Part shown: positions 35,564 to 44,717 of the stretch, in pieces
Layout of the letters: every line of letters starts with the position of its first letter
Numbering within the stretch: position 1 is the first letter of the stretch
Assembly: GCA_949292375.1 (NCBI GenBank)
Contig: CASEZG010000001.1
Location: 124,679-188,678, forward strand
Source of the DNA: an uncultured Pseudomonadota bacterium
GTDB lineage: Bacteria > Pseudomonadota > Alphaproteobacteria > RF32 > CAG-239
DNA length: 64,000 nucleotides
Direction: 5' to 3'
The notes under the pieces: generated by a model
The model's input: only the letters and a program-made list of their open reading frames with translations
Told to the model about the DNA's origin: nothing
The model's database searches: none
Program-made: the position numbers and the translations under genes

Positions 35564-36166
35564 ATGAAAAAGTTTAAAAATCACCATCAGGAAAATCAGC
35601 AAAATTCAGGTGAAGAAGTTGAGGAAATTTTGGAAAAAGAATCCGAGGTAGAAGAAACTCCTGATGCCGATGAAATATCTGCGGCAGGTGATGATGATAT
35701 TGTTGAGGCTCTTAAAGAAGAAAATCAGAAACTTAAAGAGGATTATCTTCGGGCTTATGCTGAGTTGGAAAACACGAAAAAACGTTGCGCACAAGAGATT
35801 GAAAAGAATAATAAATATGCCGTATCGGCTTTTGCTAAAAATCTGTTGAGTGTGGCGGATAATTTGCACAGAGCTTTAAGTGCAATTCCTGAAGAAAAGC
35901 GTAATGAATGTGATGGCTTGATTAACCTGCTTAAAGGCGTGGAGCTTACGGAAGCTGATTTGATGAAAGCTTTTGAGAAGAATGGTATCAAAAAAATGGA
36001 TATTATCGGGCAAGTTTTTGATCCAAATTTTCATCAGGTTGTGCAAGAAGTTGAAGATGCAAGCAAGCCAAACGGTACAATTATTGCTGAGCTGCAAACA
36101 GGTTATATGCTTAATGACCGAATTTTGCGCGAGGCGATGGTTGTGGTTACTAAAGGCGGAAAATAG
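35564..36166 (+). CDS. grpE: Nucleotide exchange factor GrpE
   Basis: Releases ADP from DnaK in the heat-shock chaperone cycle. The ATG at 35564 after GAGGAAAA gives 200 residues. A disordered Glu/Asp-rich N-terminus is followed by the long dimerisation coiled coil (about 55-100, containing RAYAELENTKKR) and the beta domain with VFDPNFHQVVQE and the GYMLNDRILREAMVVV end, all diagnostic. In most alphaproteobacteria hrcA is adjacent; it is not here. A terminator follows. Confidence 0.93.
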   Translation: MKKFKNHHQENQQNSGEEVEEILEKESEVEETPDADEISAAGDDDIVEALKEENQKLKEDYLRAYAELENTKKRCAQEIEKNNKYAVSAFAKNLLSVADNLHRALSAIPEEKRNECDGLINLLKGVELTEADLMKAFEKNGIKKMDIIGQVFDPNFHQVVQEVEDASKPNGTIIAELQTGYMLNDRILREAMVVVTKGGK

Positions 36167-36181
36167 TTTTGTTTGTTGCTA

Positions 36182-36212
36182 AAAAAGCCGGAGAAAAATC
36201 TCCGGCTTTTGT
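36182..36212 (+). terminator. Terminator after grpE
   Basis: AAAAGCCGGAG and CTCCGGCTTTT pair perfectly around AAAAAT. Confidence 0.88.
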
Positions 36213-36312
36213 GTATAAACCGGTAGGTATTTTTTTAATATTGTGCTTGCCGTCAAAATCGTTTTGCCGTAAATTAAAGCAGGTTGTTTTTTTTAGTTGA
36301 AGAGAGATTGAT

Positions 36313-37023
36313 ATGCGCCATTCCAATCGTTTAAAAGATGAAATCAGAAATATTGAGATTATACCGAATTTTAATCCTTATGCCGAAGGTTCCTGTCTGA
36401 TTAAGTGCGGGGGAACGCATGTGGTTTGTACGGCCAGCGTGGAAGATAAGGTTCCCGCTTGGCTTAAAGGACAAAACAAAGGCTGGATTACGGCAGAATA
36501 TGCCATGTTGCCGCGTGCAACACAAGTTAGAGTACAGAGAGAAGCCAAAAAACCTTCCGGTCGCACACAGGAAATTCAGCGGCTTATCGGGCGTTCGCTC
36601 AGAGCTGTTGTGGATTTGGAAAAAATGAAAGATGTATCAATCTGCATTGATTGCGATGTTATTCAGGCAGATGGGGGAACGCGTACAGCGTCTATTACGG
36701 GTGGCTTTGTGGCTCTTTATTTGTGCGTGCGTAAGCTTTTGCTTGAGAAAAAACTTAAAACAAACCCTATTCGTGAATATGTTGCTGCCGTGTCTTGCGC
36801 CATTCATGAAGGAGAGAAAATTCTGGATGTGGATTATGAGGAAGACTCTCATGCGCAGGCGGATATGAATTTTGTTTTAACCGAAAGCGGAAAGATTGTT
36901 GAAATTCAGGGAACAGCCGAAGGGAATCCGTTTGAGGAAGATGATTTTAAGGAGCTTTTGGGTTTAGCTCGCACGGGAATCGCCAAACTGATTGAGAAAC
37001 AAAGAGAAGCATTGGGAATGTAG
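36313..37023 (+). CDS. rph: Ribonuclease PH
   Basis: A phosphorolytic 3'-5' exoribonuclease that trims tRNA 3' ends. Its 236 residues match the family length. Seen: PSGRTQEIQRLIGRSLRA (RNA/phosphate site), CDVIQADGGTRTASITG and the catalytic Asp region EDSHAQADMNFV. GAAGAGAG precedes the ATG. It is followed after 2 bp by rdgB, a conserved pair in alphaproteobacteria; hemW, which often comes third, is elsewhere in this window. Confidence 0.94.
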   Translation: MRHSNRLKDEIRNIEIIPNFNPYAEGSCLIKCGGTHVVCTASVEDKVPAWLKGQNKGWITAEYAMLPRATQVRVQREAKKPSGRTQEIQRLIGRSLRAVVDLEKMKDVSICIDCDVIQADGGTRTASITGGFVALYLCVRKLLLEKKLKTNPIREYVAAVSCAIHEGEKILDVDYEEDSHAQADMNFVLTESGKIVEIQGTAEGNPFEEDDFKELLGLARTGIAKLIEKQREALGM

Positions 37024-37025
37024 AG

Positions 37026-37616
37026 ATGAGTTTTGAAAAGATTGTTTTAGCAACGCATAATCAGGGTAAAATTGCAGAAATGAGAGAGATGTTGAAACCT
37101 CTCGGAATTGCGGTAAGTTCGGCTGCAGAGTTAAATCTGCCTGATGTGGAAGAAACAGGCTCAACCTTTGAGGAAAACGCAAAACTCAAAGCCGAGCAGT
37201 TGTCAGCATTGTCCGGATTACCTTGTTTGGCTGATGATTCCGGTTTGTGTGTAGATGCGCTTAATGGTCGCCCAGGGGTTTATTCTGCGCGCTATGCACC
37301 AAACAGAGATTTTGACAAAGGTATGCAGATGCTACTTGATGAGTTGTCTGCGACCAAAGACACCGAACGTAAGGCTCATTTCTCCTGTGTGATGGCTTTT
37401 GCAAGACCAGATGAAAAAACACAGGTTTTTGAAGGCAGAGTTGACGGAAAAATCGCTCAGGCCAAAAAAGGCTGCGGAGGGTTCGGTTATGACCCGATTT
37501 TTGTGCCGGATGAGGGAGATGGGCGGAGTTTTGCCGAGTTTGACGGTGCAGAAAAAAATAAAATCTCGCACAGAGGCAGAGCTTTAAGAAAATTTTTGGA
37601 ATATTTGCAGAAATAA
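37026..37616 (+). CDS. rdgB: XTP/dITP pyrophosphatase
   Basis: Removes non-canonical purine nucleotides (XTP, dITP, ITP) from the pool. It has 196 residues of the Ham1 family. Landmarks are ATHNQGKIAEM (residues 9-19), ADDSGLCVDALNGRPGVYSARY and GFGYDPIF followed by SHRGRAL. It is coupled to rph and followed after 21 bp by addB. Confidence 0.93.
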   Translation: MSFEKIVLATHNQGKIAEMREMLKPLGIAVSSAAELNLPDVEETGSTFEENAKLKAEQLSALSGLPCLADDSGLCVDALNGRPGVYSARYAPNRDFDKGMQMLLDELSATKDTERKAHFSCVMAFARPDEKTQVFEGRVDGKIAQAKKGCGGFGYDPIFVPDEGDGRSFAEFDGAEKNKISHRGRALRKFLEYLQK

Positions 37617-37637
37617 GTCGATTACAGAGGATTAAGC

Positions 37638-40517
37638 ATGGGTAAAATTTTTAATATTCCGGCGAGCTTGTCGGCGGTTGATGTGTTGGCCGAGAAGTTT
37701 TTGGCGGAATATGAACAAGACCCTTTGGCTTTGTCTGATGTACTGATGTTGTTGCCAAACAGGCGTGCGGTAAAGGCTTTGTCGGATGCCTTTGTAAGAC
37801 AACGCGGGCTTGCGCCGACTTTGTTGCCGAAAATGCTACCAATCGGCGATGTGGAAGAAGACGAACTTTTTCTGACGGGATTTGACTTTTCGGAAAGTTT
37901 GGCCTCACTGGCTCCCGCGATTGAGCGCAATGAGCGGTTGCTTTTGTTTACCAAGATTATTTTGAGCAAACCGACAGAGTTCGGACTTGAGAAAATGAGT
38001 GCGAATCAGGCATGCTATTTGGCTCAAGAATTGGCCGGTCTGATTGATACGGCGCATAATGAAAATTTGTCTTTTGATAAGCTGAAAGATTTGGTTCCGG
38101 CAGAATATGCCACGCACTGGCAGGAAACACTTAAGTTCTTGGAGATTATTACGAAATATTGGCCGGAGATTTTGCGAGAACGCGGGTTGATTGACCCAGC
38201 AGAGAGGCGCAATTTGTTGATTGCAGCGCAGGCAGAAATGTGGAAAAAGAATCCGCCAAACAAAAGAATCTGCGTTATCGGAACAACGGCAACTTTTCCG
38301 GCAATGAAAGATTTAGTTTCTGTGGTTTTGACTTTGTCTGAGGGCGAAGTTTATTTGTCAGGTTTGGATAAGTTCTTAGACGATGAGAGTTGGGCAGCGG
38401 TTGATGAAACGCATCCGCAATTTGAGCTCAAAGACTTGCTTGCTTATCTGAAAATTGAGCGTGAAAATGTAGAGAATCTGCTGTTGCCGCAAAATAAGCC
38501 GCGTGAAAAGTTTATTTCAGAGATTATGCGGCCGGCCAAAACGACCGATAAATGGCGAGATATTGCTCAGGTCGGGCTTTATCATGAAGCTTATGACGGG
38601 ATTAGTCTGATTAATTGTGCCGATGTGCGGCAAGAGGCTTTGGCTATTGCGCTGATTATGCGGGAATCCTTGGAAACGCCAGAAAAAACAACAGCTTTGG
38701 TTACGACGGACAGAAGCTTGGCCAGACGAGTGGCTTCAGAGCTTTGGCGTTGGAATATTAAGGTGGATGATTCCGCCGGTTGTCCTTTGGCGCAAACACC
38801 TGTCGGTATCTTTTTGCGACAGATTGCCATAGCTGTTAAAAGCAGTTTTATGCCGATTGAGTTTTTGTCTTTGCTGAAGCTGCCTTTGGCAGCGGGCGGA
38901 TGTTCTTATGCCAAAATCAGACGTTTGGTCAGAGATTATGAGAAAAAGGTTTTGCGCAGCGGGTTTGCCGATGAAGTTTTGGAAGCCAAGATAAACAAGC
39001 TCAAAGATATTTTACGGCCGTTTTATGATTTGATGCAACAACCCAAAGCAGATTTTAAGCTGCTTTTGGAAAAGCATATTAGAGTTGCGGAAGCTTTTGC
39101 CGCTTTGCCGGATAAAAAAGGCGCGGATATTTTGTGGCGAGGAGACGACGGTGAAGCAATGGCTGCTTTTGTGGCGGATTTGTACCAAAGTGCCGAAGTT
39201 TTGGGTGAGATAGAAACGGCTGAATACGCGGGTTTATTAGATGCGATGATGGCAAGTATTACCGTGCGTCCAAAATATGGTACGCATCCACGCCTGAAGA
39301 TTTTGGGTCCGATTGAGGCAAGGTTGACGCATTTTGATACAATTATTATCGGAGAGGTTAATGAAGGGGCTTTTCCAAAAGCAACAAGTGCTGACCCGTG
39401 GATGTCCAGACCGATGAAGAAGGATTTTGGTTTTCCGCTGCCGGAAAAAGCTATTGGGGTTTTGGCGCAGGATTTTTGTAATCTGCTTGCCGGAAAAAGG
39501 GTTTATTTGACCAGAGCTGAGCGCGTGCAGGGAACGCCGATGGTGAAATCTCGTTGGTGGATGCGGCTTGAAACGGTTTTGAAGGCCTTAAAAGTTGATA
39601 TTGAGGATTTGGAAGACAATGCCTTTAGGGCTTGGGCTGAGTTTTTGGACAGAGTGGAAGTCTTTAAGCGTTTGTTGCCGCCGGAACCCAGACCGCCGGT
39701 TGAGGCTCGCCCACGGGTGATGTCGGCGAGCGCGGTGGAAAACTGGATGCGCGACCCGTATATTATTTATGCCAAATATATTCTTAAGCTTAAAAAACTT
39801 GATGATTTGGAACAAGATTTGAGCCTGAAAGATTATGGCACAATTATTCATGCGGTTTTGGAAAAATTTAATAATAAATATGCGACAAGTTTTCCGCCTA
39901 ATGCCAAAGAGGAGCTTTTGGCTTTGGGGCGTGAATATTTTAACGAAAACAAGATAGCCATGGAAACCAGAGCTTTTTGGTGGCCGGCTTTTGAAAAAAC
40001 GGTGGATTGGCTGATTGGCGCAGAGCTAGATTATCGCCCTGAGGTTAAGCAAGTGCATAATGAGGTGGAGGGGAGTTTTTCTTTTGAGGCTCCGGCCGGA
40101 AAGTTTACGATTACGGCCAAGGCCGACCGTGTTGATGAGACCAAAGAAGGTAAAATTAATATTATAGACTATAAAACAGGATATGCACGGAGTGCTAAAG
40201 AGGTGGCTTTCGGTTATGCGCCGCAATTGCCGATAGAAGGGTTGATTGCAAAATTCGGCGGATTTGAGAATATTCCGGCAGCGGAAGTTGATAAGTTGAT
40301 TTATTGGCAGCTCGGGCGAAAAGATATTGTTATTGAGGATGATATGAATGAGCTGCTTGATAAAAACTATGAAAATATTGTTGCTTTGGCATCTGTTTTT
40401 GATTTTGAAAAAACAGCATATATCAGCAAGCCGAATCCGAAATATGCGCCGAAATATTCGGATTATGAGCATTTGGCCAGAGTGCGCGAATGGTCGGTTG
40501 TTGATGATGAGGAGTGA
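37638..40517 (+). CDS. addB: Double-strand break repair protein AddB
   Basis: The second helicase-like/nuclease subunit of AddAB, which processes DNA ends for RecA. It is 959 residues long. The N-terminal half is a degenerate helicase-like domain without a clear Walker A motif (alphaproteobacterial type). The PD-(D/E)XK nuclease is C-terminal: KADRVDETKEGKINIIDYKTG (catalytic Asp and Lys around residues 832-847). It is followed by addA after 9 bp; the order addB-addA-trxA is conserved in alphaproteobacteria. Confidence 0.9.
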   Translation: MGKIFNIPASLSAVDVLAEKFLAEYEQDPLALSDVLMLLPNRRAVKALSDAFVRQRGLAPTLLPKMLPIGDVEEDELFLTGFDFSESLASLAPAIERNERLLLFTKIILSKPTEFGLEKMSANQACYLAQELAGLIDTAHNENLSFDKLKDLVPAEYATHWQETLKFLEIITKYWPEILRERGLIDPAERRNLLIAAQAEMWKKNPPNKRICVIGTTATFPAMKDLVSVVLTLSEGEVYLSGLDKFLDDESWAAVDETHPQFELKDLLAYLKIERENVENLLLPQNKPREKFISEIMRPAKTTDKWRDIAQVGLYHEAYDGISLINCADVRQEALAIALIMRESLETPEKTTALVTTDRSLARRVASELWRWNIKVDDSAGCPLAQTPVGIFLRQIAIAVKSSFMPIEFLSLLKLPLAAGGCSYAKIRRLVRDYEKKVLRSGFADEVLEAKINKLKDILRPFYDLMQQPKADFKLLLEKHIRVAEAFAALPDKKGADILWRGDDGEAMAAFVADLYQSAEVLGEIETAEYAGLLDAMMASITVRPKYGTHPRLKILGPIEARLTHFDTIIIGEVNEGAFPKATSADPWMSRPMKKDFGFPLPEKAIGVLAQDFCNLLAGKRVYLTRAERVQGTPMVKSRWWMRLETVLKALKVDIEDLEDNAFRAWAEFLDRVEVFKRLLPPEPRPPVEARPRVMSASAVENWMRDPYIIYAKYILKLKKLDDLEQDLSLKDYGTIIHAVLEKFNNKYATSFPPNAKEELLALGREYFNENKIAMETRAFWWPAFEKTVDWLIGAELDYRPEVKQVHNEVEGSFSFEAPAGKFTITAKADRVDETKEGKINIIDYKTGYARSAKEVAFGYAPQLPIEGLIAKFGGFENIPAAEVDKLIYWQLGRKDIVIEDDMNELLDKNYENIVALASVFDFEKTAYISKPNPKYAPKYSDYEHLARVREWSVVDDEE

Positions 40518-40526
40518 GGTTTTTTG

Positions 40527-43500
40527 ATGATGGACGAGATTGCAACAGAACGCCAAAGACTTGGTGAAAAAGCTACTCTTCAACAGAGGAAGGCTGCAAA
40601 CCCGTTGCGCTCGGTTTGGGTGGAAGCCTCAGCCGGAACGGGCAAAACCAAAGTGCTCTCAGATAGGGTTTTGCGTTTGTTATTAAGCGGGGTGCAACCG
40701 GCAAAAATTTTGTGCCTGACCTATACAAAAGCAGCAGCGGTGGAGATGAGTTCGCGTATTGCCGGAAGGTTGAGCCGTTGGGCGGTGGCAAGTGATGATG
40801 ACTTGCATAAAGAACTTTTGAAGCTTTTGGGAAGTCTGCCGGAAAACCACAAAGATTATGCCAAATTGGAAGCGCAAGCTCGCAAGCTTTTTGCTGTTTT
40901 GTTAGACACGCCCGGCGGAATGAAAATCCAGACTATTCATAGTTTTTGCCAAGAGGTTTTGAAAAGATTTCCGTTGGAGGCAAAAGTTTCGCCATATTTT
41001 GAGGTGATGGATGACCGTACGGCGGCGGAAGCTTTGGAAGATATTAAGCAAGCTTTATTACAAAAAATTGAGCTAGAGCCGGAAAGTCGTGCCGGAAAAG
41101 CTTTGGCCTTTTTGACCAAAAACGTGAGCGAATTTCAGTTTCCGAAAATTATGAATGCGATTGCTGAAGCAAGAAATAAGATTATTCGGTTGTTTGCGGC
41201 CTATGGTGATGCAGAAGCCGTTTTGGCAGAGCTTAGTCGGCGATTGGGTGTGGCAGAAGAAGACACGGAAGAAGCTTTGGTGGCTGAATTTATGGCACAA
41301 GCGGACAGAGCCGAAGTTCGGCGTTGGGCTGAGGCATGGCAGCACGGAGGTGTGAAAGACAGTGCTAAAGCCGAAAAAATTTATGCTGTTTTGGAAAGCG
41401 GATTTGACCGCCAAAATTATGAGCTTTATAAGTCGGTATTTTTGACGAAGAAAAACGAACTTTATGCAAAATACGGCGATAAAGAATCGTTAAAATATTA
41501 TGCCGAATTATCCGAAAAAGCCGCCTTGGAAGCAGAAAGGATTTTGGCTCTTGAAAATAAACTGACGGCAGTGCGGGTTTTGGCTTCTACGCGAGCCGTA
41601 TTGTTTTTGGCAGAAGATTTAATTTCGGGTTATAACCACTTCAAAAAAATACATTCCAAAATGGACTATGAAGACCTGATTGTGCTGACAAGACGGTTGC
41701 TGGAAAATTCTGCCGTGGCGGATTGGGTATTATTTAAGTTGGACGGCGGTATAGAGCATGTATTGATTGATGAGGCACAAGATACTTCTCCCGACCAATG
41801 GGCTATTGTTAAGGCTTTGACGGCGGATTTTTTTGCCGGAGAAGGTGCCGGAGATGCTTTGAGAACGGTTTTTGCCGTGGGGGACAGAAAACAATCTATT
41901 TATAGTTTTCAGGGTGCGGACCCCAGAGGTTTTGATGAAATGCGGCAATATTTTGCCAAGCAAGCCAAAGATTTTGATCAGGTTAATTTGGCTGTGTCTT
42001 TCCGTTCAACCTCGGCAGTGCTGGACGTGGTTAATGAGGTTTTCAGAGACGAAAAAGCCTCACAAGGTGTAGCAAACGAAGGTGAAGATATTACGCATAT
42101 TCCGTTTAGGTCAGGTGACGGCGGGCGGGTTGAACTTTGGCCTTTGGTAGAGCCTGAAGAAGATGATAAAAATGATGTTTGGTTGCCGCCGGTAGAAAGA
42201 AGCCGTGGCGAATCTACCAGTGCAAGATTGGCGCAAAAAATTGCTTCAAAAATCAAGAAAATGGTAGAAAGCAGAGAAATCTTAGTTTCACAAAACAGGC
42301 CTGTGCGTTATAAGGATTTTATGATATTGGTTCAACGCCGAAACGCCTTTGTGGAAGAGATGGTGCGTGCTTGTAAAAATGCTAATGTTAATGTCGCCGG
42401 TGTTGATAAAATCCGTTTGTTGGAGCAAATAGCTATTCAGGATTTGGTGGCTTTGGGTGAGTTCTTATTGCTGCCTACCGATGATTTGACTTTGGCAACA
42501 ATCTTGAAGTCACCGCTTTTCGGACTTGATGATGATGATTTGTTCCGCTTGTGTTATGAGAGAGGGCAAACCACTCTTTGGACAAGGCTTGGGCAAGATG
42601 ATAAATATGCAGAAGTTTATAAAACTTTGCAGGATTTGTTGGATAAGGCGGATTTTGTTCGTCCGTTTGAGCTTTATGCTTATGTCTTAAACAAGCTTAA
42701 TGGGCGCAAAAAATTTGTGGAACGTATGGGCTATGAGGTTGAAGACGGGTTGGATGAGTTTGTTAATCTGACTTTGGCTTATGAGCAAGAACATATTCCG
42801 ACTTTGCAAGGTTTTATCTGTCGGATTAAGCAAGATGAAATAGAAATTAAGCGCGAGCTGGAGCAAAGCGAGGCAGATGCGGTCAGGATTATGACCGTGC
42901 ATGGCTCCAAAGGTTTGCAAGCTCCGATTGTGATTTTGCCGGATACGGTGCGTGTGGTCGCAACCAAAAAAGAAGCCGGATTGCTCTGGGATGATGTCTT
43001 TTATTATCCTCTCTCCGCCAAAGATTATGAGGCAAATTGTGAAAAAGTTAAAGCCAAAGAATCCGAGCTGGCGTTAAACGAATATCGTCGCTTGCTCTAT
43101 GTTGCTTTAACGCGTGCCGAAGACAGGTTGTGTGTTTGCGGGTATCGTAAAAAGACAAAAGAATCCGAAGATTCTTGGTATTCTTTGGTGAAAAAAACTT
43201 TTGCTTCCTTAGCAGAAGAAAAAGATGACGGGACTTTGGTTTATGATGTGGTGCAAAAGCTCCCCGTGAAAGAAGATGAAGGTACAAAAGCCAAGAGTTT
43301 TATGCGTCCGCCTTTTGATTGGATTTATCAAAATCCGCCGGAAGAGGGGGCTTTGGCAAAACCTTATACGCCATCAAAGCCCGAAGATACTGAAGAGCAG
43401 GCACTGTCTTCGCCGATTGGCGAGGGCGGGCAAAGCAGGTACCGGCGCGGGCGGCTTATTCATAAGTTGTTGCAGTTTTTGCCGGATGTGGCAGCAAAAG

Positions 43501-43901
43501 ACAAGAGCAAAATTATCAAAGAGTTTTTAGCCAAAGAAGCATATGGTTTGGATGAATCTGAAGTTGAGAGAATTTGCTCGGAGGTTTTGTCTTTGTTGGA
43601 GAATCCGAAATTTGCTGAAATGTTTGGCGCAAATTCTAAGGCCGAAGTGCCGATTATGGGCGTGGTTGACGGCAGAATTGTGTCTGCGCAAGTGGATAGG
43701 TTGGCGGTGTTTGATGACAAAGTCGTGGTTATTGATTTTAAGACAAACCGTCCGGCGGCCAAAACTTTGGCGGATGTTCCTTCAATATATGTACGGCAGC
43801 TTGAGGCATATCGTAAGCTGCTTGAAGCCGTTTATCCGGCAAAGCGGGTCGAAACCTATATTTTGTGGACAGACACGGCTCATTTGATGGAAATTGCATA
43901 A
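40527..43901 (+). CDS. addA: Double-strand break repair helicase AddA
   Basis: A UvrD-like helicase and nuclease subunit of AddAB, 1124 residues. Motif I is ASAGTGKTKVLSDRVLRLL (about 33-51), motif II DEAQDTSPDQW (about 413), motif III AVGDRKQSIYSFQGADP, motif V HGSKGLQAP, and motif VI VALTRAEDRL. The C-terminal RecB-like nuclease has the active-site pattern AQVDRLAVF...VVIDFKTNRP. The ATG at 40527 or the next codon is preceded by GGAG and GAGG. Confidence 0.93.
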   Translation: MMDEIATERQRLGEKATLQQRKAANPLRSVWVEASAGTGKTKVLSDRVLRLLLSGVQPAKILCLTYTKAAAVEMSSRIAGRLSRWAVASDDDLHKELLKLLGSLPENHKDYAKLEAQARKLFAVLLDTPGGMKIQTIHSFCQEVLKRFPLEAKVSPYFEVMDDRTAAEALEDIKQALLQKIELEPESRAGKALAFLTKNVSEFQFPKIMNAIAEARNKIIRLFAAYGDAEAVLAELSRRLGVAEEDTEEALVAEFMAQADRAEVRRWAEAWQHGGVKDSAKAEKIYAVLESGFDRQNYELYKSVFLTKKNELYAKYGDKESLKYYAELSEKAALEAERILALENKLTAVRVLASTRAVLFLAEDLISGYNHFKKIHSKMDYEDLIVLTRRLLENSAVADWVLFKLDGGIEHVLIDEAQDTSPDQWAIVKALTADFFAGEGAGDALRTVFAVGDRKQSIYSFQGADPRGFDEMRQYFAKQAKDFDQVNLAVSFRSTSAVLDVVNEVFRDEKASQGVANEGEDITHIPFRSGDGGRVELWPLVEPEEDDKNDVWLPPVERSRGESTSARLAQKIASKIKKMVESREILVSQNRPVRYKDFMILVQRRNAFVEEMVRACKNANVNVAGVDKIRLLEQIAIQDLVALGEFLLLPTDDLTLATILKSPLFGLDDDDLFRLCYERGQTTLWTRLGQDDKYAEVYKTLQDLLDKADFVRPFELYAYVLNKLNGRKKFVERMGYEVEDGLDEFVNLTLAYEQEHIPTLQGFICRIKQDEIEIKRELEQSEADAVRIMTVHGSKGLQAPIVILPDTVRVVATKKEAGLLWDDVFYYPLSAKDYEANCEKVKAKESELALNEYRRLLYVALTRAEDRLCVCGYRKKTKESEDSWYSLVKKTFASLAEEKDDGTLVYDVVQKLPVKEDEGTKAKSFMRPPFDWIYQNPPEEGALAKPYTPSKPEDTEEQALSSPIGEGGQSRYRRGRLIHKLLQFLPDVAAKDKSKIIKEFLAKEAYGLDESEVERICSEVLSLLENPKFAEMFGANSKAEVPIMGVVDGRIVSAQVDRLAVFDDKVVVIDFKTNRPAAKTLADVPSIYVRQLEAYRKLLEAVYPAKRVETYILWTDTAHLMEIA

Positions 43902-43989
43902 TTTTTGGTTGTTTTTATTTTAATAGACTTTAATATATCTAAATCAAAACCTATATAGTTTTTGTTACTACTAATTGAAAGGGAATAAT

Positions 43990-44304
43990 ATGAAGCAAAT
44001 TACAGACAGTCAGTTTGAATCAGAGGTTCTTAAATCTAAGGGTTTGGTTCTGGTTGACTTTTGGGCAGAATGGTGCGGTCCTTGTCGTCAGTTGGGGCCG
44101 GTTTTGGAAGAGGTTTCTAAGGAAATGGGCGACAAAGTTACCATTTGCAAGATGAATGTTGACGAATCTCCGAATACGGCTGCTCAGTATGGAATCCGTA
44201 GTATTCCGACAATGTTCTTGTTTAAGGACGGTAAGCAAGTTGATGTTAAGGTTGGCTTGAACTCTCAAGCCTCTTTGGTTTCTTGGATTGAGTCCCACAG
44301 ATAA
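43990..44304 (+). CDS. trxA: Thioredoxin
   Basis: A 104-residue cytosolic thioredoxin with the WCGPC active site in FWAEWCGPCRQ and the cis-Pro in SIPTMFLF. The ATG at 43990 follows AAAGGGAATAAT. It comes after addA with 88 bp between, which is the conserved alphaproteobacterial order. It is expected to reduce ribonucleotide reductase and other disulfide enzymes. A terminator follows. Confidence 0.94.
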   Translation: MKQITDSQFESEVLKSKGLVLVDFWAEWCGPCRQLGPVLEEVSKEMGDKVTICKMNVDESPNTAAQYGIRSIPTMFLFKDGKQVDVKVGLNSQASLVSWIESHR

Positions 44305-44314
44305 GATATTAGAG

Positions 44315-44343
44315 AAAGGGCAGATTAGTTTCTGCCTTTTTTA
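44315..44343 (+). terminator. Terminator after trxA
   Basis: AGGGCAGA and TCTGCCTT pair around TTAGTT and are followed by TTTTTT. Confidence 0.82.
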
Positions 44344-44395
44344 TGAACTTTTATACAATCAAAAGTTTATTTATTAAAAATAACTATGAAATAAG

Positions 44396-44424
44396 TTGCT
44401 TTAAATATATTTGTATATTATAGT
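44396..44424 (+). promoter_or_regulatory. Promoter of the structured RNA locus
   Basis: TTGCTT (44396-44401), 17 bp, TATAGT (44419-44424). Predicted start of transcription is near 44431. The sequence around it is very AT-rich, in contrast to the region downstream. Confidence 0.5.
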
Positions 44425-44430
44425 TCTTTG

Positions 44431-44715
44431 TAACAAATGGTTGCAAAGCAACTTAAAGTGTGTTTATATTAGGAGTGTATGGAAGTTCAATGCAACTTTC
44501 AGTATTCTCAAAAGCGAGAATCGGAGCGGTAAGAGGCTTTTACAAGCAGCGGGCGGTATTGATGACGATTGTATCGTGTCAATACCGTTACTGGTATGGA
44601 CCGGTTGTTCTGCAAGTTATGTGGAAAATCGTGGTATCTCTGTAACGGAAGGTTTGCTTTCGTTTCAGAACTATCGCTGCTTAGTACTCTTACATACTGC
44701 GATTTTCCACCTCTT
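44431..44715 (+). ncRNA. Candidate structured non-coding RNA
   Basis: This gap of more than 400 bp between trxA and hemW has no credible gene, but it has many strong helices. GTTGC-AAA-GCAAC lies at 44440-44452. ATTCTC-N6-GAGAAT lies near 44504-44521. CGGTATTGA (44554-44562) pairs with TCAATACCG (44579-44587), with an inner ACGAT/ATCGT stem. GTGGAAAATCG (44621-44631) pairs perfectly with CGATTTTCCAC (44700-44710) and encloses a 12-bp hairpin (44640-44668, one mismatch) and a small one (44683-44698), making a three-way junction. A promoter lies just upstream. I see no conserved cores of tmRNA, RNase P, SRP or 6S RNA. The strand is chosen by the promoter; no T-rich terminator follows on the plus strand. 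Confidence 0.5.
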
Positions 44716-44717
44716 GA

